This document shows positions 24,589-31,281 of a DNA stretch of 64,000 nt, piece after piece; position 1 is the stretch's first letter; every line of letters begins with the position of its first letter. A program made the translations under genes and the position numbers. The stretch comes from Hymenobacter sp. BT730 (lineage in GTDB: Bacteria; Bacteroidota; Bacteroidia; Cytophagales; Hymenobacteraceae), in NCBI RefSeq assembly GCF_030542105.1, contig NZ_JAUOFB010000001.1:248001-312000 (forward strand). The letters are read 5' to 3'. Below the pieces are notes generated by a model, which saw only the letters and a program-made list of their open reading frames with translations, was not told the DNA's origin and did not search any database.

Positions 24589-25323
24589 CTATTCCCGCTT
24601 TATTTCAATAGTGTAGGTAAAGCTATCAGCCCGGTAATAGCCCAAGTTATACTCAATGGGGCGGCCACCAGGGTCACAAACAACTCGTTTGCGAAACAGC
24701 ACCGGGTCACCTACTTCTATTTCCAGCTTTTCAGAAAGTTCTGCATCAGCCAGAATGGCACTTATACCTTCTTTGGAAACGGCGGCAACCGTGTGGTACT
24801 GCTTTTCCAGCAGGTCGTACAGGGGCTGGGTAAAATCCTCATTCCCCGTTAGGCCTACCCGAGGGTGAAAATAGGAGACAAACAACACAACCGGCCCAGA
24901 ATCAACCCCGCGTAGTCGCTCCATTTTCAGAACCTTAGTATGGCGGGCGATATGGAATAGCTGCCGGACTTCTTTGTCGGCCTCTACCCAGCTGGCGTCT
25001 ATGCGGTAGTTTCGGAACGAGACGCCCTTCTCGCCCATCTCATGGGTAAAGCTCGACCATTTGTCCAGCTTGGTGATAATATTATTTTTGGCGACCGTTG
25101 TTCCGACTCCTTTTTTTCGCACCAGTAGCCGCTCAAAGACCAATTTATTGGTGGCCTGCCGGACGGTGTTCCTAGAGATGCCTAACTGCTTGGCTAACGC
25201 TACTTCGTTCGGCAGCAGCTTGCCTTCCTGGTATTCTGGAATTTTGATCAAGTCCCGCAACAGGTCCTCTACCTGCGCGTGCAGGGGAGTAGTGCTGCTG
25301 TGGTCGATGTTAAAAGTTTCCAT
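24589..25323 (-). CDS. GntR/HutC-family transcriptional regulator with UTRA domain
   Basis: It is the likely local regulator of the polysaccharide locus. The 244 residues have an N-terminal winged helix (PLHAQVEDLLRDLIKIPEYQ, LPNEVALAKQLGISRNTVRQ, ATNKLVFERLLVRKKGVGT, about 13-80) and a C-terminal UTRA effector domain (LKMERLRGVDSGPVVLFVSY, FTQPLYDLLEKQYHTVAAVS, VGDPVLFRKRVVCDPGGRPI, EYNLGYYRADSFTYTIEIKR). UTRA domains usually bind phosphorylated sugars or related metabolites, consistent with the ROK kinase and isomerase products. It is transcribed towards susC with a 234-bp gap. A sequence motif shared between its own promoter and that of susC suggests it controls both. Confidence 0.92.
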   Translation of the reverse strand: METFNIDHSSTTPLHAQVEDLLRDLIKIPEYQEGKLLPNEVALAKQLGISRNTVRQATNKLVFERLLVRKKGVGTTVAKNNIITKLDKWSSFTHEMGEKGVSFRNYRIDASWVEADKEVRQLFHIARHTKVLKMERLRGVDSGPVVLFVSYFHPRVGLTGNEDFTQPLYDLLEKQYHTVAAVSKEGISAILADAELSEKLEIEVGDPVLFRKRVVCDPGGRPIEYNLGYYRADSFTYTIEIKRE

Positions 25324-25340
25324 ATAGCCAAGTACCCCAG

Positions 25341-25362
25341 TATGTATGAATGTTCAGACATA
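25341..25362. promoter_or_regulatory. Candidate autoregulatory operator of the GntR gene
   Basis: Outer arms TATGT and ACATA bound this site, 18 bp upstream of the GntR start. Its minus strand starts TATGTCTGAACAT, matching 12 of 13 positions of the half-site before susC (TATGTATGAACAT). Confidence 0.45.
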
Positions 25363-25952
25363 TTGAGATGGCCCAATTACACAATAATTTGATCTAATTC
25401 CTAAAATGCAGAATTTTTAAAGTCAGTGGTTTATAGCAAGGGCAATAGGCTCGAGAAGGCCTGCTACTTTCACTACACGGTCTAATGGCAATAGTCATAA
25501 TTCTACGCTACGTTCCGAGTGCCTCCGTCGGCAACAGTAGGAAGTCGATAAGCGTCTCGCATAATTTTCCGGCTTGCTGCCATAAGAGATTTGCGCCCAA
25601 GTGAGATGATCTAAGTTAGCCAGCTAGTTATGTTTATGACTAGCTTAACGTAAAGGGACTTACCATACCTTATTTACAACTGCCTAATATGGAATGGGTT
25701 CAGCGCCGTCAATCTTATCGAAACCTAGCCGCTCAACCTTCACCTCTATAAAACGTCCGTTTCATAAACGTTATAAATGGCAAACTCCTGCTAGTCCAGA
25801 CCCAGACGACCAGTTAGCGAATACTAAGATTGCCCCTTCTTTCTCGCAGGCTATCAATCCTAGCAGAGAAGTAGCCCTCGTCCCTTAATTCGCTGGGTGA
25901 TCTGGGCGGCTTCCAGCATACCCTAACCGACCCAAGCGCCGAATCCTCCCCA
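25363..25952. other. Intergenic region with possible gene remnants
   Basis: No intact gene is seen. A short frame on the minus strand at about 25754-25776 encodes NVYETDV, close to KVYETHV at 10131-10153. A 19-codon frame directly after the hypothetical gene (about 25865-25925, minus) is too short to support. Both could be remnants. Confidence 0.4.
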
Positions 25953-26396
25953 CTAGGGCATCGTGACGGCCGGAGGGGTCGCGCTCGGCTGCTGCGCCGC
26001 TCGCAGCCACGCCTGGGCTTCGGCCATAATCGTGAAGGAGTGCATATGGAACTTGTCCTTCAGGCTGACGCGCATCACCTCCGAGGAATCGGCCGCCAGC
26101 GTATCCAGGCTGACAACCTGAGCAAAATGGGTCAGTCCCGCGGCCATGGCCCGTGGGGTCCAGCTGGTAGTCACCCACTCCAGGATTTCATCCCACAGGC
26201 CCACGGCCTGGCGATTGTCGTTGAGCAGGTAGGCACACTGGTGCTGTTGCAGCAAGGCCAGACAGGCATTCGCGCCGGCCACCATACCTACATAGGTTTG
26301 CTCCCCCTGCCAGTGGTTGCACACCCAGTGGTTGGCAGGGTCATATTCCGAAGTCAGGTAGACCTCGTTGGCGCTGTTGGTTAAGGTTATTTTCAT
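25953..26396 (-). CDS. Hypothetical protein, STAS/SpoIIAA-like family (member 2)
   Basis: The function is unknown. The 147-residue product has no signal peptide. It shares long stretches with the gene immediately upstream (26418-26840): SEYDPANHWV, YLLNDNRQ, EWVTTSWTPRAMAAGLTHFA and AQAWLRAA. The conserved Asp-Asn-Arg after a hydrophobic strand and the conserved Trp-Pro-Arg helix suggest a common fold; STAS/SpoIIAA-like is my guess. It starts 21 bp after the stop of member 3, so the two form an operon. A more distant member lies at 9515-10006. Confidence 0.7.
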   Translation of the reverse strand: MKITLTNSANEVYLTSEYDPANHWVCNHWQGEQTYVGMVAGANACLALLQQHQCAYLLNDNRQAVGLWDEILEWVTTSWTPRAMAAGLTHFAQVVSLDTLAADSSEVMRVSLKDKFHMHSFTIMAEAQAWLRAAQQPSATPPAVTMP

Positions 26397-26417
26397 CGGT
26401 CAGAAAGGGGATAACAT

Positions 26418-26840
26418 TTACTTCTTCTGCGGCGGCAGTTGCTGCAGCCAGGCTTGCGCCTCCAGCAGGCTGATAAACAGGCGCATCTCCACCTGCTCAC
26501 TAAGAGCGGTATACAAGACGTCCGCAGAGTGAACCGTCGGCAATTCCGGCTGGATCACCTGGGCATAATGGGTCAGCCCTGCGGCTAGAGCGCGCGGCAG
26601 CCAATCGGTCACGACCCACTCGACGGCGTAGTCCCAGGGCGCGGAGGTGTGGCGATTATCATTGAGCAGATAAGGGCAGGTATGTTGCCGCAGCAGCCGT
26701 AAGCCCGCCTCGCTACCGGCGATGACACGGGCCAAATTCTGCGGGCCCCTCCAATCATTATACACCCAGCCGTTTGCAGGATCATATTCAGTGGTCATAT
26801 GCACCTTCCCCGCTGGAGTGAATAATTCATTGCGCATCAT
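26418..26840 (-). CDS. Hypothetical protein, STAS/SpoIIAA-like family (member 3)
   Basis: The function is unknown. The 140 residues include TTEYDPANGWVYNDWRGPQN, YLLNDNRHT, EWVVTDWLPRALAAGLTHYA and AQAWLQQL, clearly homologous to the product of the next gene. There is no signal peptide and no membrane segment, so it should be cytoplasmic. It is the first gene of a two-gene minus-strand operon. A second ATG lies one codon inside the chosen one. Adjacent duplicates that have diverged this far are unlikely to be recent copies. Confidence 0.7.
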   Translation of the reverse strand: MMRNELFTPAGKVHMTTEYDPANGWVYNDWRGPQNLARVIAGSEAGLRLLRQHTCPYLLNDNRHTSAPWDYAVEWVVTDWLPRALAAGLTHYAQVIQPELPTVHSADVLYTALSEQVEMRLFISLLEAQAWLQQLPPQKK

Positions 26841-27298
26841 TTGCCTATAGAGAATTAAAATAGCGGGGTATGGCTTTTGTTGCCGTTACAGAAACACCAC
26901 AAGCAATAGACAAGGGTAACTAAAGCACTACTAGGTATAGCACGAGTGTATGAATAAATTTCAATATTATAATATTCTACTCTTCCCCTTTTTTATCCCA
27001 GTGTTGATCAGGATTTAAAGTACTGCTGCAGAATAGCAAATAGACACCTAGCAGCCTAGTGATTCGACATCACTGAGACTGAACTATAGCTCCTTACTGG
27101 CTAGCTCCCAATAGTTCTCTTTACAGGGTTCAGTTTGTCACTTTAATTCAGGATATGCATTAACCTAATAATTTATATGCTTATAGTATAAGCTGTTCGG
27201 AATATTCCAGTATGTTTAGCTGGCTTTACCCTCATTTGTAAGCACTTGCCGCGCTTCGGGGTAAAGTGAGCTAACTTCTTTCTTCTAACCCGTTATTT
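26841..27298. promoter_or_regulatory. AT-rich divergent spacer with three palindromes
   Basis: The spacer separates divergent genes. Close to the plus-strand gene it has GCTTATA-G-TATAAGC (27179-27193), GGAATATTCC (27199-27208) and CTTTACCC/GGGTAAAG (27224-27231 with 27259-27266). Such a stack in 90 bp suggests regulator binding or an RNA leader. The left part, near 26841-27100, shows nothing clear. Confidence 0.45.
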
Positions 27299-27754
27299 AT
27301 GAAATTTCGCGTACTCATTTCCTTACTTACTCTCTGTGTCTTGAGCCTATGTGGTGCCCCCTCGGCCACTGCCCAGCAGAAAAAAACGACCCGCGAGCTG
27401 GCCAAGCCCGGGGATAAAGTCTGGGTCATTGTTAACCCGGTAAAGGCAGATAAGCGGGTCCAGTTTGAACATTTTGTCAGCGACATTTTCTGGCCCACTT
27501 TCGCCAAGCTAGGCCCCGAGGAGCAGCACGTATTTCGCCAGACGCGCGTGCTCAACGCCGTGCGGCCGGAGGCGGATGGCACCTATGCGTACCTGTTTAT
27601 TATGGACCCGGTCATTCCAGGCGCCAGCTATGACATCGAAGCCGTACTCAAGAAAGCGTACGGCCCCGAAAAAGGAGCGGAGCACTATAAGCTCTACACC
27701 GAGAGTTTAGCCGGCGCCCAAAAAACATATAGCGTGCTGGAAACGAAAAACTAA
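27299..27754 (+). CDS. Small secreted protein, possible ferredoxin-like (NIPSNAP/ABM-type) fold
   Basis: I do not recognise a named function. The 151 residues start with a signal peptide (MKFRVLISLLTLCVLSLCGA, cleaved near SATAQ). The mature ~125 residues read WVIVNPVKADKRVQFEHFVS, a helix (DIFWPTFAKLGPEEQHVFRQ), a strand (YAYLFIMDP) and a helix pair (YDIEAVLKKAYGPEKGAEHY). This beta-alpha-beta-beta-alpha order, with a charged helix start after the first strand, resembles dimeric alpha-beta barrel proteins. It is a single gene with a strong terminator and an unusually palindrome-rich upstream region. Confidence 0.75.
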   Translation: MKFRVLISLLTLCVLSLCGAPSATAQQKKTTRELAKPGDKVWVIVNPVKADKRVQFEHFVSDIFWPTFAKLGPEEQHVFRQTRVLNAVRPEADGTYAYLFIMDPVIPGASYDIEAVLKKAYGPEKGAEHYKLYTESLAGAQKTYSVLETKN

Positions 27755-27772
27755 CCGTTACGCGTGTTCAGG

Positions 27773-27820
27773 AAAACAACACCGGCTGTTTCAAGCATAG
27801 AAACGGCCGGTGTTGTTTTT
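27773..27820 (+). terminator. Rho-independent terminator
   Basis: A long stem (AAAACAACACCGGC ... GCCGGTGTTGTTTT, with inner TGTTTC/GAAACG) ends in a T run. It begins 19 bp after the preceding stop. Confidence 0.85.
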
Positions 27821-28120
27821 AGGCAGGTAGTTACTGTAGGTAGGAGCCGCGACCTTATTTCGCTAAACGCACATAGTTTTATCGTGCGTATCCATAGTTA
27901 CATCCCAAGCCGCAAACAGCTCTGGTCGGTATGGTTGGGGCGGTTTGTTTATCCTGCAGTTGCGAAGGAAATGCTCTAGCTCATCCTCCTCCGTGTAAAC
28001 GGCGCTAGCATGGTATCCCGCACGTGCACCAGCCACTGCTGCGCCGCATGCTCCGTCTGCATTTTATCCGCCGGCAGCGGAAACACCGGTGAGGCTTTAT
28101 TCTCAGTGGCAGGCGGTTGT
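27821..28120. other. Intergenic region between convergent genes
   Basis: No supported gene. A short minus-strand frame ending near 27979 (28 codons from an ATG at about 28065) reads like coding sequence but has no support beyond that. Confidence 0.4.
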
Positions 28121-29527
28121 TTACTGTTTGACTACAAGTTGCCGCAGGATATGTCCATTCATGCGCACTGTCGCCTGGTACTGTCCTGCTTTTAATGGGG
28201 GAGTGATTCCAAGGCGGTTCACGCCCGCCACCACGGTCTGCACCTCGTGCCACACAACCTTCCCCACCTCATCGGTGAGTGTAAGCATCGCCAGCCCGAC
28301 TGCGACACTCGTAATCTCCATTGTCAATTCCTGGTCGAATGGATTGGGGTAGACGTTCAACGCGGCAGGCAGGCCCTGAAAATGAACGGCTATAGGGCCA
28401 TAATAGGCGAACTGCCCCCCTTCATCTTCCTGGCGCAGCCGGTAGTAGTACCATCCAACCTTACCTGGGGTGTTGTTCGTCCAGCGGTAGCTCCGCGTGC
28501 TCGTACTACTTCCTGGCTGAGAAGGCACAAAGCCGACTGTATGATAAGACAGACCATCGGGCGAACCTTCTATGCCGAACCCCCGGCTATTCTGCTCGGT
28601 AGCCGTCGTCCAACGAAGTACGACCTCAGTACCTTGTCGCTTCGCCACAAATGAAGTGAGCGAAATGGGCAGGGGGTCTTCTTTCTGCAGCGTGTAGGCG
28701 TCGACTAGCTCGCCGGTGCGGGTATAGAATTGCATCGATAGACTTTGAGGGGTGGCGTTGAACAGCATCGCCCCATAATCGAGGGCATACAGCGCCCGCG
28801 TGTAGGGTTGGAGCTTCTTCACCCCTATCACATCGTCGCCACCCACCCCATTGACGATGTAGGTGAGGCTATCCACCAGTAGCCGCTCATAATGATGGTC
28901 GTGCCCGGCCATCACCAGCGAGGCGCCCCATTGGCGGAAGGGCCAGCGCAACTTTTTATCATTTCCCCGGTCGCCCGAAGAGTAAGGTGAGTGGTGCTGG
29001 TACACAATCTTCCATGGCTCGGTTGCGGCGGCCAGCTGCTGCTGCAGCCATTGAGCCTGCACGGAGGTTGAGGTAATCCCATCCGGCTCGCTGGCATTAC
29101 TGTTGAGCACGAAGAAATGCACGTTGCCGCGCACAAAGTCGTAGTACCGCTCATTACCAGGCAACGTGAAAAAATCAAGATAGGGCTGCCCCTTTAGGGT
29201 CATCACATCGTGGTTGCCCAGGCAGGGAAAAAACCGGTTTTGCTGCGGATCAGAGGTCGCGCCGTAAGCGCCTGTGTAGGGGTAGATGTAGCTGTGATAG
29301 TACTGGCCTACGTTCTGGTCCATCGTAGAGGCTTGACCATACTCGTAGTTATTGTCGCCCAGGGAAATAATGAATTCGGGATTCCAGCCCAGCACAAGCG
29401 TAGCCACGTCCTGCTCCGGCTGCCCTACGCGTCCAAAATCCCCGATAGCAGCAAAACGTTGCCCCCACCCAGGAATAGCAATCAGCAAAAGCACCATAGT
29501 TACTACGCCAGTGTATACTTTTCCCAT
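28121..29527 (-). CDS. Secreted metallophosphoesterase with type IX secretion sorting domain
   Basis: It is predicted to hydrolyse phosphate esters outside the cell. With the ATG at 29527 (468 residues) a signal peptide is clear (VTMVLLLIAIPGWGQ). The calcineurin-like metal motifs are complete and in order: GDFGRVG, GDNNYEYG, GNHD, HHSPY and GHDHHYER, within the first ~230 residues. A fibronectin-like or beta domain follows (LTSFVAKRQGTEVVLRWTTA), and the last ~80 residues form a type A sorting domain (LNVYPNPFDQELTMEI, ending LRQLVVKQ), which sends proteins through the type IX system. It is the last protein-coding gene before the tRNA-Val fragment. Confidence 0.92.
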   Translation of the reverse strand: MGKVYTGVVTMVLLLIAIPGWGQRFAAIGDFGRVGQPEQDVATLVLGWNPEFIISLGDNNYEYGQASTMDQNVGQYYHSYIYPYTGAYGATSDPQQNRFFPCLGNHDVMTLKGQPYLDFFTLPGNERYYDFVRGNVHFFVLNSNASEPDGITSTSVQAQWLQQQLAAATEPWKIVYQHHSPYSSGDRGNDKKLRWPFRQWGASLVMAGHDHHYERLLVDSLTYIVNGVGGDDVIGVKKLQPYTRALYALDYGAMLFNATPQSLSMQFYTRTGELVDAYTLQKEDPLPISLTSFVAKRQGTEVVLRWTTATEQNSRGFGIEGSPDGLSYHTVGFVPSQPGSSTSTRSYRWTNNTPGKVGWYYYRLRQEDEGGQFAYYGPIAVHFQGLPAALNVYPNPFDQELTMEITSVAVGLAMLTLTDEVGKVVWHEVQTVVAGVNRLGITPPLKAGQYQATVRMNGHILRQLVVKQ

Positions 29528-29835
29528 CACTATAGTTAAAGTTTTTATTGTAATTATACCATATGTACAAATAAAATTTTATGGTTTTCTATGATCGAAG
29601 TCAGACAAAATAGATGGAAGAGGAACCGTAAGCTAGTCAACTCGCGGAAATACATTTATGCTAGTGTGCGTCCTGCCTCCCCCTTTCAACTACCCCTGCC
29701 AAGGTTGCCGTTGATTGAGTAAATGAAGCATATAAAACCAACAGCAGGTGCAGGGAAAGCCCGGTGGAGCGGAAGACCTGCTTGCGGTCTTTGGTGATGC
29801 GGATCAGAAAAGGCTTTTCTGAATGCCCAGCGGGC
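29528..29835. other. Spacer at the right end of the putative island
   Basis: The part next to the phosphoesterase is AT-rich and probably contains its promoter. At about 29735-29823 a plus-strand frame reads EDLLAVFGDADQKRLF then stop, like the tail of a lost gene; this is unproven. The tRNA-Val copy follows directly. Confidence 0.4.
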
Positions 29836-29880
29836 GCCTTACAAGCAGAGGGTCACTGGTTAGAATCCAGTATCTCCCAC
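29836..29880 (+). repeat. Displaced tRNA-Val 3' fragment (candidate att site)
   Basis: Forty-three of 45 positions match bases 4-48 of the tRNA-Val at the window start, offset by 29832. Two changes hit the T loop (TTCGAAC to TTAGAAT). The 5' half and the CCA are missing, so it cannot make a tRNA. It has the same orientation as the intact copy. Confidence 0.85.
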
Positions 29881-29883
29881 ATC

Positions 29884-29915
29884 AAAAAGACAGTCAGAAA
29901 TGATTGTCTTTTTTT
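29884..29915. terminator. Bidirectional terminator at the island border
   Basis: Nine pairs (AAAAAGACA/TGTCTTTTT, 29884-29892 with 29905-29913) enclose a 12-nt loop, with A and T runs on opposite sides. It lies 4 bp after the tRNA fragment and overlaps the last codons of the glycosyltransferase on the minus strand. It probably was the original tRNA terminator. Confidence 0.75.
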
Positions 29916-31195
29916 GTTTGCCTGGCCGCCAATGGCTGGCGCAGGCGCTGCCACACTACCAACGGATACATCAGCATAGCGGGCTCGGCAAAATAGCGCC
30001 AGCGGTAACCGACAAAGAAAACGAGGCTAAGCAGCAGAATAGCCGCTACGGGTGCCAGCAGCAAGGCGTCAGTGCTTTGAAAGCGCAGGCCGCGAAGGCG
30101 CAGAACTACGGCCAGCAGCGAAAGCAGAAAACAAGCATGTACCAAGGTGGTAAGCGGATTCCACCGGAAGTTGTGCTCCGTATCAACATTATAGTTCTCG
30201 GGTGTAAAAAACAGCTGTAGCTTACGCCCTATCAGTCGGAGTTCCGCCTCGGGGTGTTGCTTTACCCACTGACCGGCCAAGCGGGCGCGGGCCTGGCTTT
30301 CCTGATACTGATTGAGCGTGGGCAGCTGCGGAATATGTGCCAGAACCCAACGGCCAAAAGGCGCCGCAGGGTCATCCCAATTATACATAAAACGCCCCTG
30401 GGTAAAGGAATTATGCCCATGCAGCAGTTCAAACCCGCCTTGGGTGCTAAGGATATAAGCGCCAAACTGCTTATGGTTTTTGTACAAAACCGGCAGGTAG
30501 CCAATGCTCACCAGTAGCAGCGTGAGCAGGCCCAAACGCATAGCATCCTGCCGGCGGCCCGCAGGGCCGCGCCAGCATACCAGTAACAATACCAACAACC
30601 ACAAGGCATACACAGCCAGCAGATAGCTGCGAAACAGGCAGGAAAGCGTAATACTGATAGCAACCAGGATAGCATCGGTCCAGCTGAGTGGCCGCCCGTC
30701 GTGTAACCGCAGCAGCTTATAGCCTACCAGCACCAGCAGCGGCATGGCTAGGTTTTCGTACCAGAAAAACCCACCGATATAGTATGCTACCGATGGATAT
30801 AGGGCAAACAAGCCTGCTCCCAGCCAACTAAACATCAGGCTAACACCCAGCCAGCGTAGGGTGCGATACACGTACAGAAACGCTACAGCATACAGGAAGG
30901 ATGTACCAACGTAAACCAGCAGCGTCCAGTAGTGCTTGGGCAAGCCCAGATTTTCCCACGCCACATATACCAGCACTGGAAACGAAGCATGAAAGGCATC
31001 GGGGCGCAGCTGCTGGCGCGTGGCATCGTAGGAAACAAAGCCATGACCGGCCCGCACGTTGTCGGCAATGTGTCCATTCCGGATTTCGTCGGGGTTCCAG
31101 GCCAGCTCGGGGTTCAGGTGCAACAGCAGCGCCAGCTTGGCAGCCATCAGCAAGAGCAAAACAAGCCAAACAATACGGGGGAGCCGACGAAGCAT
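29894..31195 (-). CDS. GT-C membrane glycosyltransferase-like protein (GT39/PMT-type)
   Basis: This probable integral membrane sugar transferase uses a lipid-linked donor. The 433 residues are dominated by about ten hydrophobic helices. The first external loop carries an acidic motif (LAWNPDEIRNGHIADNVR, Asp-Glu at about 36-37), the position of the catalytic Asp in GT-C enzymes. A soluble segment near the C-terminus includes WVKQHPEAELRLIGRKLQLF. Acceptor and donor are unknown. The reading frame ends inside the terminator next to the tRNA-Val fragment (last residues RQTKKDNHF), so the C-terminus could have been altered by the integration. The two genes that follow divergently encode other GT-C-type proteins. 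Confidence 0.8.
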   Translation of the reverse strand: MLRRLPRIVWLVLLLLMAAKLALLLHLNPELAWNPDEIRNGHIADNVRAGHGFVSYDATRQQLRPDAFHASFPVLVYVAWENLGLPKHYWTLLVYVGTSFLYAVAFLYVYRTLRWLGVSLMFSWLGAGLFALYPSVAYYIGGFFWYENLAMPLLVLVGYKLLRLHDGRPLSWTDAILVAISITLSCLFRSYLLAVYALWLLVLLLVCWRGPAGRRQDAMRLGLLTLLLVSIGYLPVLYKNHKQFGAYILSTQGGFELLHGHNSFTQGRFMYNWDDPAAPFGRWVLAHIPQLPTLNQYQESQARARLAGQWVKQHPEAELRLIGRKLQLFFTPENYNVDTEHNFRWNPLTTLVHACFLLSLLAVVLRLRGLRFQSTDALLLAPVAAILLLSLVFFVGYRWRYFAEPAMLMYPLVVWQRLRQPLAARQTKKDNHF

Positions 31196-31260
31196 AGAAG
31201 GAAGTAAAGACTAATGTAGGCGCTAAGCGCCGCCACAGGGAGTTATCTTCGCCGGAAATT

Positions 31261-31276
31261 ACCGGAAACTATTCAT
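31261..31276 (+). repeat. Shared 16-bp leader repeat (copy 1)
   Basis: ACCGGAAACTATTCAT ends 5 bp before the start codon. An identical copy lies at 32940-32955, 6 bp before the next paralogue. It supports the assigned starts and a tandem duplication that included the leader. Confidence 0.8.
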
Positions 31277-31281
31277 CCCGC

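Larger units (their letters stand above)
1..29881. mobile_element. Putative tRNA-Val-anchored genomic island
   Basis: The tRNA-Val 3' end at 1-50 and a 45-nt partial copy at 29836-29880 are in direct orientation, as attL and attR would be after site-specific integration into a tRNA 3' end. Content between them is accessory: rifamycin resistance, extra sigma/anti-sigma systems, a polysaccharide locus, small hypothetical genes and long non-coding spacers. Content to the right is largely housekeeping. I recognise no integrase, relaxase or transfer gene inside, so the element would be decayed, mobilised in trans, or the repeat could instead be a relic of an old tRNA duplication. Confidence 0.5.

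Noticed and set aside
25694..25888. A 64-codon plus-strand frame between GntR and the small protein operon
   Set aside because: Low-complexity, no domain, and the codons look random; treated as spacer.
27979..28065. A 28-codon minus-strand frame after the metallophosphoesterase gene
   Set aside because: It reads plausibly as coding, but it is too short and has no ribosome-binding or domain support; it may be a remnant.
29735..29823. Tail of a gene (EDLLAVFGDADQKRLF then stop) next to the tRNA fragment
   Set aside because: Only about 28 in-frame codons exist before an upstream stop and no family was recognised, so it is noted as a possible relic and not annotated as a pseudogene.
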